64,000 bases of DNA, from positions 125,925,640 to 125,989,639 of the forward strand of contig NC_081410.1 in NCBI RefSeq assembly GCF_030272615.1, given 5' to 3'. Within the stretch, counting starts at the first letter, position 1, and every line of letters starts with the position of its first letter. The position numbers and the translations under genes are program-made. The stretch comes from Cryptomeria japonica. Taxonomy: Eukaryota; Streptophyta; Pinopsida; Cupressales; Cupressaceae. Positions 47,081 through 58,456 of this stretch are shown here, in pieces. The notes under the pieces are model-generated. The model was not told where the DNA came from, ran no database searches, and saw only the letters and a list, made by a program, of their open reading frames with translations.

Positions 47081-48586
47081 CACAGTTACAAGATTCGGAC
47101 TCGCCTCGGACTTGGCAAGCTGATTTTTGACTTGGACTCGAACTTGATGCCCGAACTCAGCAAAGACTCGGCAAATAGAAAAACCCAAGAAATTCAAAGA
47201 TTTTTAACGATTTTAAACTTGTTTCATGTATTTTTTAATAAATAAATCTCAAAGACACAATAATCTCATCAAATAGAAGCTACTTTGAACACATACACAA
47301 GTTTACATTCATCACATAAGTATAAATGCAAATTTTAGGCTTGAGCTGAAGGAAATAAACTAAACTAAATAGCACATCAGAAATATAGATAGTGTCAAAT
47401 GTCTACAAAATTCATGTACTATGAAATCCATGTCATCAAAAGTTCAAAATATATATCAACATAAAAGCTAGACCCTAGAAGTCTAAGGCTCAGAGGATTC
47501 AATATCAGTGATCGCTCAACTCCGCAATTCGAGGCCCAATGTTCATGTTCACACTACCACAAAACACTACTTCCAGATCCAGGAAATGGAGGCTGAGGAT
47601 TTGAAGAACCCTCTCCACCAATGGCTGCCATTTCTTCCATTTGCTTCCTTTTTAATTCGTTTTTCTCTTTAAATTCCTGTAATTGAGCTTGCACTTCACA
47701 TATAGCCTCAAGGGGTTCTTTTTTGCATGGGTTAGCATCATGGCATTCTATTTGTGCAATGTGATATTTTAACCAGTTAATACCTCCCCCATTATATTTT
47801 GTTTTGCAATAGATACATGTTACTTCTCCTTTTTTTGATCCAGAGATGCCATGTTTCCAAGCCTTCTCTTGTCTAACTTGGGCACCACTTCCACTGCTGG
47901 TAGGCTGAGACATTATGCTACAATATCTTATAAATGAAAAAAATCAGCATAATGTCTCTTATTCTAATTAAGTTAAACTTAAAAATAAATAATAGAAAGA
48001 AAAATCAAAACTAGGGTTTCAAGTTCAACTTTCATACTTTTTCTATCAATATAAAATAAAACAAAAACAAAACAAATGTACAAAAAAATGGAAAATATGA
48101 AAGTAAGAAAAATAACAAAATAACAAAAAATGGTACTTGCCTCTATAAATTTGCGAGAAACCTCTTCCAAATCCTTCTTTAACACCTTTAAATGCTTGAA
48201 TGCAAGCTACAAACTTGCACAAACAATCAACAACCCTTATCCCTTCTTCAATCTATCTGCTGGTCTGCTCTTCAATGCCTCCATTTTTTTGCTCAAAGCC
48301 CTCTTTTTCTCCCCTCCTTGTGTTTGCAAACAACAAAAATGACTTTTTAGGGTGGGAGACAAAACATATTAACCTTTTGTTTTATTTAAAACAAAGTTTT
48401 TTTTTTTCTTTTTCACTTTTTACATGTTGACTGGGCGACAAAGTCTAGCCCACGGGACTTGGCGAGTCTGCCAAAACTCAGTCAGATTTGGCCGAGTCCG
48501 AGTCTAGAGGCCATTGGCCTCGGTGAGGATGACCCACCTCGAGACTCAACGAATCTTGCCCAGACTCGCAGAGTCTTGTAACACTG
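47081..48586 (-). mobile_element. hAT element, family B copy 2 (1506 bp), keeps the BED exon
   Basis: On the minus strand it starts CAGTGTTACAAGACTC (48586 downward) and ends CTTGTAACTGTG (47081), the same termini as 2749-3539, with the same GAGTC-rich subterminal blocks. No clean 8-bp duplication survives, but the related sequence at 59400-59660 lacks the insertion. It contains the first coding exon of the transposase. The rest of the gene is deleted. Confidence 0.82.
47554..47913 (-). pseudogene. hAT transposase N-terminal fragment with BED zinc finger
   Basis: 119 codons from ATG 47913. 'KAWKHG' then 'CIYCKTKYNGGGINWLKYH' followed by H and C residues is the BED-type zinc finger that opens plant hAT transposases. 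A Glu/Lys-rich helix (80-100) and a Pro/Ser tail follow, then a stop. The DUF659 and dimerisation parts are absent. Upstream on the minus strand, near 48130, is a GAGGCAAGTACC sequence that may be the donor of a 5' untranslated exon. Confidence 0.75.
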
Positions 48587-49457
48587 GTCATCAAACTAGT
48601 TTCCCTGACTATGTAAAGGCTATTTAAATAATCTAATGGTTGCCAAGTAAAACACAAATGTCTATTGACTCTTATAACCACCTGAAAGCTAACAAACAAA
48701 TATATAGTTAGATAAAAGTATATCAATCAAACTCATTACAAAGCATTATATGCTAACGACATCATCCCACCAAGAAAAGTAGTCTTCCAAAGGATAAAGA
48801 AATGAGTAATCAAGTCTCCCAAACTTGTAATGGTATGGTAGAGTAAGGATGACCTTGCTGCTAATGCTTGTTGCAAGCAGCCAAAACAGCCTAATTATAA
48901 CCTAATCATTCCACGGCTAGAGTGTTCCACAATGAAAGAGGAATAGAGATCTAGATTGGTTGTTTCATCTGGCAATAGAAAAGAAAATTGACAAAGGAAA
49001 CTATATCATCAATAGAATGAAATGTACGTGGAACATTAGTAGAACTAGGATAGCCAAAACATAGGCTAGTAGATGGAGAATGTGGTTGCCACTAGCCATA
49101 CAATTTAATGAACTATAGTTGAGCACCAAACAAACAAGGAACCCAATCTAACTGCAAACTGGAGTCTGAAAATGTTGCAACCAATTGAACACCAAACCCA
49201 AGCAATACAATAGGCACTTCAGAAACACTTTGATCATGAAAAAGTTTTTGGTATTCCGATATTCCATGGATGCACATTCATCCAACTCATGAATTTTTAT
49301 TTTACCATCACAGACTGAGAAAGATCTTATTGTAAAGTGTTGTAGGGTTGCAACAAAAGAACTAATTACTTTTCAGCATGATATATAGAATGTACATTAG
49401 AATTTAAGGATTAAACTTCCCCCTGGATAGACCACACACTAAAATTTCTTGGAAGAG
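48587..49457. other. Intron sequence; right flank of the hAT insertion
   Basis: 48590-48720 resembles 59530-59660. No gene is seen beyond. Confidence 0.5.
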
Positions 49458-49700
49458 GTTGTATGTCATGTCCCCTCTTTAGTATGACATGAAACTTTAC
49501 GTGGATTTACCTATTCCAGACTCTCGTAGGCAGATGGTTGTGATGAGAGAGTCATTTTGGCGTTTATTTGGTGATTGGATGGCTCATTATGCTCTTGGAG
49601 ACATTATATTTATTATTACTTTTTATTTGGGGCCAAAATGTTATTGAGGTGCACTTTTTATTTTATGAAGTAACTTTTTATCTAAAAAGTGCAATGAGGC

Positions 49701-49843
49701 TTCTAGAAGATTCTATTATGGATACTTCTAGAAAGTCATGTATACTTCTAGAAAGACTAAGAGGCTTCTAGAAGATTCTATTATGGATACTTCTAGAAAG
49801 TTATGGATACTTCTAGAAAGACTAAGAGGCTTCTAGAAGATTC
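49701..49843 (+). promoter_or_regulatory. Array of heat shock elements in the LTR promoter
   Basis: TTCTAGAAGATTC, a contiguous three-pentamer heat shock element (TTCnnGAAnnTTC), occurs at 49701-49713, 49766-49778 and 49831-49843, exactly 65 bp apart. Two-pentamer TTCTAGAA sites lie at 49726, 49746, 49791 and 49811. Heat-shock factors bind such elements, and LTR elements of this design (Arabidopsis ONSEN) are heat-induced. Confidence 0.85.
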
Positions 49844-49852
49844 TATTATGTG

Positions 49853-49860
49853 TATAAATA
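49853..49860 (+). promoter_or_regulatory. TATA box of the heat-element LTR
   Basis: TATAAATA in TGTATAAATAGACCC, 10 bp after the last heat shock element, giving a classic heat-shock promoter layout. Confidence 0.85.
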
Positions 49861-50786
49861 GACCCCATGGGTCTCTTATTTGGCATCGAAGTCTATTTTC
49901 TCTAGTGCATCTACTTGAGCATTTGTGGAGCTTGAAGGTCTGCAAATATCATTGATCTTTGGGAACGATAACTCCCTTAGATTAGCATAACTGAGGAAGT
50001 GAAATATCTTCTGAAGGGTTGCGTTATTGGAGATGGTACTCAGCCATTTCATGTTGGATTTCAATTGAAGGTTGATTTGAGGGCTTGTATTTGGTGAATA
50101 AGGGTTTTGAATTCATCCCAGCTCAAAATTTGGTACTGCAGCCGCACAGTACGACCCAAGTACGGCCTGCAGCAGGGACAGTACGGTAGTGACAGCAGGG
50201 CATTCTTGGGACAGTCTAGTCCTCCTTTCATCAGCATTTCATAATCGGAGTTCAAGGAGCGATTTCCAGGTTCCATTGCATGGTTTTTGTTGTCAATTTT
50301 TATGATAGAAGTGCACAGTTATAACAGTCATATATGTATTCAGAAAACAGTCCATTGTAATCAGACATTGCTATCTTGTAGTTGGATTGATATAGTAGAA
50401 AAGGTGCATTGCAAGGTCATTGTTCATGTGTGATAGTTTATACATTCTCGTCATAAAATTAGTGCTCATGTGTAAGAGTTTGTAACAGTCATACATTTTT
50501 TTTAGAAAATTAGTCTACTGAACAATGCAATCAGAATTTGGGAAATTCATGATATATTAGCATTGAAGTCCTTGCATGAATATTTAGAGTTTCATTATTG
50601 TTTATTGTGTTACATTTCAATATTGGTATTGTTATCTCAATTGTACTTGACGCTCAAAACAACTATCATATTGAAACACTACATCACAAACAAAACAATT
50701 CAGTGCATGCCAAGTGTTTGACAAATTGTCTCAGTTCAGATTTGGGGTTTATTAGTGGCCTTTATAGTAAGGGTCATTACATTGTA

Positions 50787-51640
50787 CTAGATCAGAGAGA
50801 TGATCAAGCCATACAACAACAAAAGAAATAGCTAGAGCATATAACAAAATAATTTGCATCCTAAATATCATATATGGCAGAAATTGAAATTTGAAAATAT
50901 GTTGGGCACATCATACAGTGAAGGAAGAAGTACAATAGCCAACACGTTGTATGGCTTTTTTTTGAAGTTGTATGACAACTTCAAATAGAGACTGTACAAT
51001 GTCAAAAGAAGTTGCACATGGTTGTATGATAATAAAGGACATTGAGATATTATTTAAACTTTAACAAATGAGTTTTTAATTTTTCCTTTATTGTATGGCT
51101 TATTCTCACATGTTGATCACTAAGATACAATATTAGTCATAGTGTTTCGAAGTTTGAGAATACTTTGTAACATAGTAATATATCCACTTCTTTAATTAGT
51201 ACAATAGTTTGAAGTGAATTTTTTCAAATGGCTACTAATTCATTATCATACTTGCATTTGCATTTGAGTGGCAGCATTCATTATCCTAGCATGTTGCAAC
51301 TTGGCTCTTGCTTCACAGAGTCTTGATTTTTCTATGCATGGCTCTGAGTACACATCTTCTTTATTTGAGCTCAAGTAACAACCAATACCTTGTTATGCCT
51401 TTCTACATCAATAATGTTCATGTTGGCCTTTTTGCTTTGAACATCTGGTGATGATCTCTAGGTCCACACCATTTGCATAGTAATTCCACTTTGTTCTAGT
51501 TTTTATGGCTACCTCTTGCGAAACGTCCCCATTCATCACATTGTCGATGTTGTATAATGGAAAAACCTCTGGAATTGTATTGTATCTTATTCCGACCTCC
51601 CTCTCTTTGATTTTGATTGCTACTTGAAGATGTTTCATGT
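50787..51640. other. Intron sequence, no gene recognised
   Basis: AT-rich; nothing of note before the degraded gag that starts near 51640. Confidence 0.45.
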
Positions 51641-52164
51641 TATCCTATGACTTCAATGGAGTGCTTGATGGAGTAGGCTACTCTCCTTGTGTGAAAAGCA
51701 CTTGTGTGCTCCTATTCTTTAGCTTGTATGAGCAATCTTTTATGGAATGACTCAAAACTCGACAAATGTCAGAAAATTTTCTTGGCTAGTTTCTTTCTTC
51801 GCCTTCAATTCTTTCATCATTTACAGAATGTCTCTTCTTAATGCTTGTATTGTTCCTACTTCATTGTCACTACTTCTACCTAATCCATCATCCTGAACCA
51901 TTTTTTAAGATTGTGAGGACATCTTGTATTTTCTTTCTATATCCATTGCTTTATATATGCTTTGGCATATGATGACGATAGTACAACTCATTTTTTTACT
52001 TAATGAAGGAATATGACTTTCAATAAACCATCTTTTCTTTTAACTATTAACAAGTTCCTTTTCTAAATTTACAAGTAATTCTTTGATCCTACAATTATAA
52101 GCTCTTACATTTGCATGCTTACCTTGTCTTGTTTGTAATTTATGCTATGATTTTATTATGATCC
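51640..52164 (-). pseudogene. Degraded retrotransposon gag, C-terminal half (copy II)
   Basis: Minus-strand frames match the gag remnant at 9300-9800. The frame is broken by stops. It is interrupted by the gypsy element at 52165 and continues on its far side at 58457, with GATCC duplicated. Confidence 0.55.
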
Positions 52165-52992
52165 TGTAATGTTCCCTTGCCAATGTACGACAATATTGAG
52201 AGCGTGTGGGTGTGACCGTACGGTGAAGGTGAGGGCGAACGGTGGAGGAATGACGTACGGTGGGAGGTAAGGCGTATAGTGGGGTGTATGGTTACGGTGG
52301 GAGGTAAGGCGTACGGTGGAGGAATGGCGTACGGTGGGGGTATGGCGTACGGTGGGAGGTAAGGCGTACGATGGGCGTATGGTGGGAGGTAAGGCGTACG
52401 ATGGAGGTATGGCGTACGGTGGGAGGTAAGGCGTATGGTAGGTGTATGGTGGGCGTACGGTGGGAGGTAAGGCATACAGTAGGTGTACGGTGGGCGTACG
52501 GTGGGAGGTAAGGCGTATGGTGTGCTCTAGTGAATGTGCGGTGAAGGGTTGATCTTCCGTAAGCAATAAATTCTGAATGTATCGGATTAACAAATATGCA
52601 ACTGGAGTGATAAACAATGATGAGATTCAAGATTTGCCAAATCCGGAATGAGTACAAATAAACAGAATAGGGTGAGGGGTGAATCTCACCGAAACTGCAA
52701 ATACCAAATAGGGAGGGTCTTTCACCTCCGAAATGGCGGATACCAGATTTCCAACAGGAACTCGCACAAGAGAGAACAAAATATCAAAATTCGCATACCC
52801 ACAATAATGACTAACATGGCCATATATATGGGCTCCAAGAAACTTCCCGAAGGGTTACAAACGGGCCGACACAACCAACCGAGACTTGCCTGAACTAATT
52901 AAATAAAAGGGCCCGAAAGATTTGTTTATTAAATTTGGGGCCTTACAATAAAGTAATTAGATTTATTATTTAATTATATCGAGGACATCATA
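52165..52992 (-). repeat. 3' LTR of the gypsy element (828 bp)
   Basis: Contains a minisatellite of GTACGGTGG units at about 52199-52525. It differs from the other LTR mainly in the number and order of these units. Confidence 0.9.
52199..52525. repeat. GTACGGTGGGAGGTAAGGC minisatellite in the LTR
   Basis: Variant units such as GTACGGTGGGAGGTAAGGC and GTACGGTGGAGGAATGGC alternate. Each has a CGTACG-like palindromic core. Apparent proline/histidine/tyrosine-rich ORFs here are by-products of the repeat. Confidence 0.9.
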
Positions 52993-53835
52993 GTCCTCGC
53001 GGGCCAAAAATTGCTTGCCCTCAAGCAATTGCAGACTTGGATGCCCCAGAATTTGCTCGCCTTCCCAGGTGGCATCCTTGATGGGTAGATTCTTCCAGCG
53101 TGCAAGGAACTCCTTGACTATGCATGTTCTCAACCTCTTTTCTTTGACATCGATGATCTCCGCCGGCTCCAGAATTAGTTTGCCTTCTTCGTCGATGGGT
53201 GGCAGATCCTTGGACACTGTGATGCACCACTCGACGGCCTTCTTCAAACATGATACGTGGAAAACATTGTGAATCCGACTCCCCTCAGGAAGCTCCAACT
53301 CGTAGGCCACTTCACCCACTCTCCGAACCACCCTGTAGGGCCCATAGAAACGCAGCGTCAGCTTCTCCTTACCACTTGTCTTCAAGGAGGATTGTCTGTG
53401 CGGTTGAAGTCGGAGGTAAACCAAATCACCAACCTCAAAATTCCGCTCAATCCGGTGTCGGATAGCATACATCTTTTGTTGGTTTTGAGCCCTCTACAAG
53501 TTGTCTTTGAGAGATGTTAGGATGTCTAAACTCTCCTGAAGCCAATCTTTGGCCATCGGTGCACGACTGTCTCCCAATGCCAGGTCAACAAATGAAGAAG
53601 GTTCATAACCATACAGTTCTTTGAAAGATGGCATGCTTATTGACATGTGAAAAGTGGTGTTGTAACAGTGTTCACCCAAATGTAACCATCGAACCCAAGC
53701 CTTCTGTTGAGTTGAGACGTAGTTCTTGAGATAACCCTCCAGCCATTTGTTCACAATCTCGGTCTGTCCATTTGTCTGCGGATGGTAGCTCGTGCTGGGC
53801 GACAACGCGGTTCCTGCCAACCGAAATAACTCCAT
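52966..53835 (-). pseudogene. Integrase C-terminal part with chromodomain
   Basis: Starts inside the catalytic core: 'YHPQTNGQTE' carries the Glu of the DDE triad (about 53775). Then the 'EVGDLVYLRLQPHRQ' and 'KLTLRFYGPYRVV' C-terminal fold, and a chromodomain-like end 'FLARWKNLPIKDATWE' (about 53100) that marks the chromovirus branch and is thought to steer integration to heterochromatin. TAG near 53494 interrupts the frame. Two reading frames abut at about 53472. Confidence 0.85.
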
Positions 53836-54250
53836 CTGGAAGGTACTCAGAAAACGACTATCCCTGTCACTGACTATGTTTCGCGGTCAACCATGTAGGC
53901 AGAACACCTCACGGAAGAACAAATCGGCTACTTGAATTGCTTGATATCCTGTGGGGATGGCAAAATCTGTGCATATTTGGTCAATCGGTCAACTATGACA
54001 AAAATGCAATCCTTTCCTTGCACTCTAGGGAGTCCAGTAATGAAATCCATTGAGATGCTATCCCATTTTTGGTCGGGAATTGGCAGAGGTTGCAGAAATC
54101 CGACTGGTCGGTTATGCTCAGATTTGTTTTGCTGGCAGGTGGAGCATTCCCTCACATACTGCAGGACGTCGGTCTTAAGCCCCTTCCAATAAAACCTTTC
54201 ACGAATCTGTCTCTAGGTTTTCAAGTATCTCGGATGTCCAGCCAAAGGAG
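53836..54250 (-). pseudogene. Integrase zinc-binding domain and catalytic core, N-terminal part
   Basis: 'HDSPLAGH' plus 'CSTCQQNK' form the HHCC zinc finger. 'SMDFITGLP' holds the first catalytic Asp (about 54045) and 'IVSDRD' (about 53875) the second. Stops at 54213 (TAG) and 53893 (TGA before 'PRNIVSD') and a frameshift near 53950 inactivate it. Confidence 0.85.
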
Positions 54251-55712
54251 AATCGTGCAATTCCTTCAGAATCTTTTCCTTCATCTTGGATTCGGGTACT
54301 GGATAAATTCTGTCCTTGTAATAAATGATGTCGTCAACCACCTTGTATCGGTCATCTTGCACTTGACCATCCATCAGTTTGCAGGCAAAAGTGTTCTTGG
54401 AGTATTCAACCAACAGGTATTCCTTCCAGTCAGCCGAAATTTGAGATAAAGCACATATGGAAGGCCTTCTTGATAGGGCATCAGTGACCATGTTATTCTT
54501 CCCCTTCACATATTCAATGTTGAAATCAAACGCCTAGACTTTGCTCACCTATTTTTGTTGTCGTTCATTCAGATCCCTCTGCTCCAAGAAGTATCGCAAG
54601 CTGTTGTGGTCTGTTCGCACAACAAACTTTGCCCCGACAAGGTACTGTCGAAACTTCGTTAGTGCGTGTAGGATGGCGAGCATCTCCTTGTCGTAGATGG
54701 AATACAACTGCTCAACTCTCGAGAGCTTCTGACTCTCGAATGCAATGGGGTGATGGTCTTGCATCAATACCGCTCCAATGCCTTCCCCCAAGGCATCGCA
54801 CTCCAGGATAAAAGGGTGAGTGAAGTCTAGTAATGCTAGAACCGGACATGTACTCATAACTTCTTTTAATTTGTTGAAGGTCTGTTGTGCTTGCACATTC
54901 CAACGGAAGGATCCTTTCTTTGTCAGATTTGTCAGTGGTACCCCTAGTTGTGAGAATCCTTTTACAAACCTTCTATAATAACTGCACAAACCAAAAAATC
55001 CACGCAGCTCTGAAAGAGTCTTGGGTGGAGGCCAATCCAAAATGGCCTGAATCTTCTCTTGGTGAACTTGTACCCCCTGGGCGCTGATGACGTGACCCAA
55101 GTACAGGACCTTGGTCATTCCAAATTCACGTTTGGATCTTTTCGGGTATAGTGATTGTGATTCCATAACCCTCAATACTTCATCCAAATGCCCCACGTGT
55201 TCCTCCCAGGTCTTGCTATAGATGAGTATGTCATCGAAGAATACCAGTAGGAACTTACGCAGTTGCTTGTTGAAGATGTGGTTCATGCAGGACTGAAAAG
55301 TGGTCGGAGCATTGGTTAATCCAAATAGCATGACCAAGAACTCATAGTGTCCGTAATGGCAGCAAAAGGCTGTCTTTTCCACATCTTGCTCCCTCATACG
55401 GATCTGATGGTAGCCAGAGCGGAGATCAATTTTGGAGAAATAGATTGCGCCATGTAGTTCGTCCAGGAGCTCATCGATCCTAGGAATAGGGTACCTATTC
55501 TTGATAGTCTTCTTGTTTAGTGCACGATAGTCGACACACATTCTGAGAGTTCTGTCCTTCTTCACCAATAACACCGAGGATGCAAAGGGGCTAGAACTGG
55601 GCCGGATCCATCCTTTATTGAGGAGTTCCTGGATTGTTTTCTCTATCTCATCTTTGAACTTCTTCGGGTGGTGATAGGGTGTGGTGATAACGGGTTTTGC
55701 TCCTTCCTCCAA
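54213..55712 (-). pseudogene. Reverse transcriptase and RNase H
   Basis: A long open part at 55712-54549 contains 'FKDEIEKTIQELLNKGWIRP', 'VDYRALNKKTIKNRYPIPR', 'FSKIDLRSGYHQI' and the active-site 'FFDDILIYS' (about 55220; the usual plant gypsy form is FIDDIL or similar). RNase H follows with 'ILECDALGEGIGAVL', 'YDKEMLAI' and 'VRTDHNSL'. Two TAG codons near 54549 and 54535 separate it from 'VTDALSRR' (about 54470), the tether to integrase. Full family length, otherwise well conserved. Confidence 0.92.
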
Positions 55713-55796
55713 CTCGATGGTGTGCTCAAACCCTCAGTGTGGGGGTATACCAGGTGGAATATCAGCAAAGACCAAACTATGCTCCTCCAGAACCGA

Positions 55797-56261
55797 CTAA
55801 AGTCCCTCATCCTGGTAGTAAGTCGGTTGCTCTTTCATAGGTTTAGTTGAGATCAAGCAATGTGCTGCCCAGACTACTTCATCATGTTTGAAGATGGCTT
55901 CCATCCTTTTGGCAGAAATCTCCCTCGGGCCGCCATTCGACATTCCCCTGAGAACCACTTTCTTACCATCCACCTCGAATGAGAACTCCATCCTTTTGAA
56001 GCTCTGCGTGTATTGGTCGAGGGTTTCCATCCATTGAATGCCCAATATGACATCCATGTCATCCAGATCTACAACAAAGAAATCATCGGTCACCGTGTAA
56101 TTTCCCATGGTGATACTCAGTTGTGGAACCAAGTGAGTGCATGATAGGAGATTGCCTCCTGCGACCTTGACATCGAACCCTTCATGCTCCTTTGTACACA
56201 AACCCCTTCGGGTGACGAGTGATGAGTTTATGAAGTTGAGCGAGGCCCCACTGTCGAGCAT
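55797..56261 (-). pseudogene. Aspartic protease
   Basis: 'MLDSGASLNFI' provides the D-S-G-A catalytic motif (about 56255), followed by 'MDVILGIQWM', the conserved I-L-G-x2-W-L type flap end. One nonsense codon (55797-55799) and another (TGA near 55735) lie between it and the reverse transcriptase in the same frame. A shift near 56270 separates it from gag. Confidence 0.85.
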
Positions 56262-57559
56262 AACAAGAACTCGTTGCCCTTGGAGTGCACCACGTACTCT
56301 AAATACACTGCACCTTGGGGTACCAGTGTGGCAATGATGCCACCCCTCCGTACCAATGTGGAGATTCTCTCCCCCAGACTGGCAGATTCTTCCCTTGGGG
56401 TTTCGCTTTCCTCATGCTCCTCTTCTCCATCGGACATCACTTCAATAAAGTGAATCTTTCCTTTGCCCAAACATCGGTGTCGTGGTTCCCATGGTTCCTT
56501 GCAGGTGAAATAAAGCTTCTTCCTTCTGAGCTCCTATCTTGTGGCTTCATCAAGTGATGACCCCTTCGCAAAGGGTTTATCATCCTTCTCCCTCGGAACG
56601 AAAAGTGGTTTGGTATGTGCAAAATTTCTTGAAGAGGAGGATGTTGCCATGTTACGAGCCTTTTTAATTGCCTCCGTGAGCGTGCTAGGGTTGAACACTT
56701 TCACCCAACCTTTCAGTGGTTCCATCAATCTGTCCATGAACAAGACCAGCAATCTCTGCTCTGAGATGTCAGTTACCAACACGGATAGTCTCTGGAATTC
56801 TGTGATGTAATTGTCCACAAATCTCGACTGCTTTAGTTGCGTCAACTCCTTGAAATTGAGTTCTGGATCCTTCCCGTCAAATCGATCTATGAGCTTCTCT
56901 GTGAATTCGGCATAGGAGGTTATCTGGTCATGACCAAGAGTGACCATTCCATGATGCCACCATTCATGTGCGATCCCTTCCAAGTGGAGTGCTGCAAACT
57001 TGATAGCTTCATCTTCAGGCATCGGGTTGAGTTGGAAGTAAGTATCTACTTTCTAAACCCAGGCTCATGTCAAGGTCACTCCGGCCCCATCAAAGGATGA
57101 CAGGTTGATCTTGCCAACCTTCCGCTTGATGTCATGGTTATAGTGTCCATAATGGCCCCGACTTTTGCCGCCTGAGTATTTCATCTGGAGATCCACATAA
57201 TCCTTGAAGGATATGTCCCCCTCGAGATTTGCATCCCTCCAATCTTGGTTCAATTGTGCTTGCATCTCCTGAAAGGTGGGCTCTTGTTCCCCGTGTGGCG
57301 CTTCTGATTTCTGAGGAAAAGTCGGCATCAATGGCCGTGAATGTGAGCGTTGGACATTTGACCTTCCCGTGACTGAATCATCACCTTGTCCATTATGTTC
57401 TCCATTCGTTTTTCCCAAGGCCAATTGTTGTAAGGTTTCCTCCATGATTTGTTGTCGTTGTTCTCCTCTGGTTAGGGTGTCATTGAGCTGAGCTTGGCTT
57501 TTGGTTAGCTCCCTTAATAGTGCCATGACTTCTCTTGTAAGATCCTGTGGTTCCCCCAT
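56228..57559 (-). pseudogene. Gag polyprotein
   Basis: One frame from ATG 57559 with stops TGA 57065-57067, TAG 57053-57055 and another at 56534-56536. The N-terminal part (57559-57100) is Gln-rich and probably coiled coil. The capsid region 'LHLEGIAHEWWHH' and 'FDGKDPELNFKELTQLKQ' (about 56980-56830) is the Retrotrans_gag domain. A zinc knuckle of C-x2-C-x7-H-x-C form near 56500 has its first Cys replaced by Tyr ('YFTCKEPWEPRHRC'). The frame then runs toward protease. Confidence 0.85.
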
Positions 57560-57631
57560 TCGATCGGCTGAACGGTACCTCCTTCAGGTGTACACTTGCA
57601 TCCACTATACGACAGGTTGGCAAGATCACAA

Positions 57632-57643
57632 GCTCTGATACCA
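57632..57643 (-). other. Primer-binding site, initiator tRNA-Met
   Basis: TGGTATCAGAGC on the minus strand, 1 bp from the 5' LTR end (57645). Confidence 0.93.
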
Positions 57644-57644
57644 C

Positions 57645-58456
57645 TGTAATGTTCCCTTGCCAATGTACGACAATATTGAGAGCGTGTGGGTGTGACCGTA
57701 CGGTGGAGGAATGACGTACGGTGGGAGGTAAGGCGTACGGTGGGGCGTATGGTTACGGTGGGAGGTAAGGCGTACGGTGGAGGAATGGCATACGGTGGGG
57801 GTATGGCGTACGGTGGGAGGTAAGGCGTACGATGGGAGGTAAGGCATACGGAGGAGGAATGGCATACGGTGGAGGTATGGCGTACGGTGGGCATACGGTG
57901 GGAGGTAATGCGTACGATGGGCGTACAGTGGGAGGTAAGGTGTGCGGTGGAGGAATGGCATACGGTGGGAGGTAAGGCGTATGGTGTGCTCTAGTGAATG
58001 TGCGGTGAAGGGTTGATCTTCCATAAGCAATAAATTCTGAATGTATCGGATTAACAAATATGCAACTGGAGTGATAAACAATGATGAGATTCAAGATTTG
58101 CCAAATCCGGAACGAGTGCAAATAAACAGAATAGGGTGAGGAGTGAATCTCACCGAAATTGCAAATACCAAATAGGGAGGGTCTTTCACCTCCGAAATGG
58201 CGGATACCAAAACTCCAACAAGAATTCGCATAGGAGAGAACAAAATATCAAAATTCACATACCCACAACAATGACTAACATGGCCATATATATGGGCTCC
58301 GGGAAACTTCCCGAAGGGTTACAAACGGGCCGACACGACCAACCAAGACTTGCCTTAACTAATTAAATAAAAGGGCCCGAAAGATTTGTTTATTAAATTT
58401 GGGGCCTTACAATAAAGCAATTAGATTTATTATTTAATTATATCAGGGACATCACA
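57645..58456 (-). repeat. 5' LTR of the gypsy element (812 bp)
   Basis: Same structure as 52165-52992, with its own version of the GTACGGTGG minisatellite at about 57690-57985. Confidence 0.9.

Larger units (their letters stand above)
49463..50781 (+). mobile_element. Solo LTR with heat-shock-element array (1319 bp)
   Basis: TTGTA duplications at 49458-49462 and 50782-50786. Ends are TGTCATGTCCCC and GGGTCATTACA. No primer site or body is attached. The promoter part is described in the next two entries. Confidence 0.82.
52165..58456 (-). mobile_element. Ty3/gypsy chromovirus, complete but degenerate (6292 bp)
   Basis: GATCC duplications at 52160-52164 and 58457-58461. LTRs at 52165-52992 and 57645-58456. 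The primer site is complementary to initiator tRNA-Met. Minus-strand order: gag, zinc knuckle, aspartic protease, reverse transcriptase/RNase H, integrase with chromodomain, as in plant chromoviruses. About ten nonsense codons and two frameshifts break the polyprotein, although the LTRs are still very alike. Confidence 0.93.

Noticed and set aside
52140-52657. Overlapping minus-strand ORFs of 111-153 codons rich in Pro, Tyr, His and Arg
   Set aside because: They are translations of the GTACGGTGG minisatellite inside the LTR in several frames at once; the same happens at 57514-58121.
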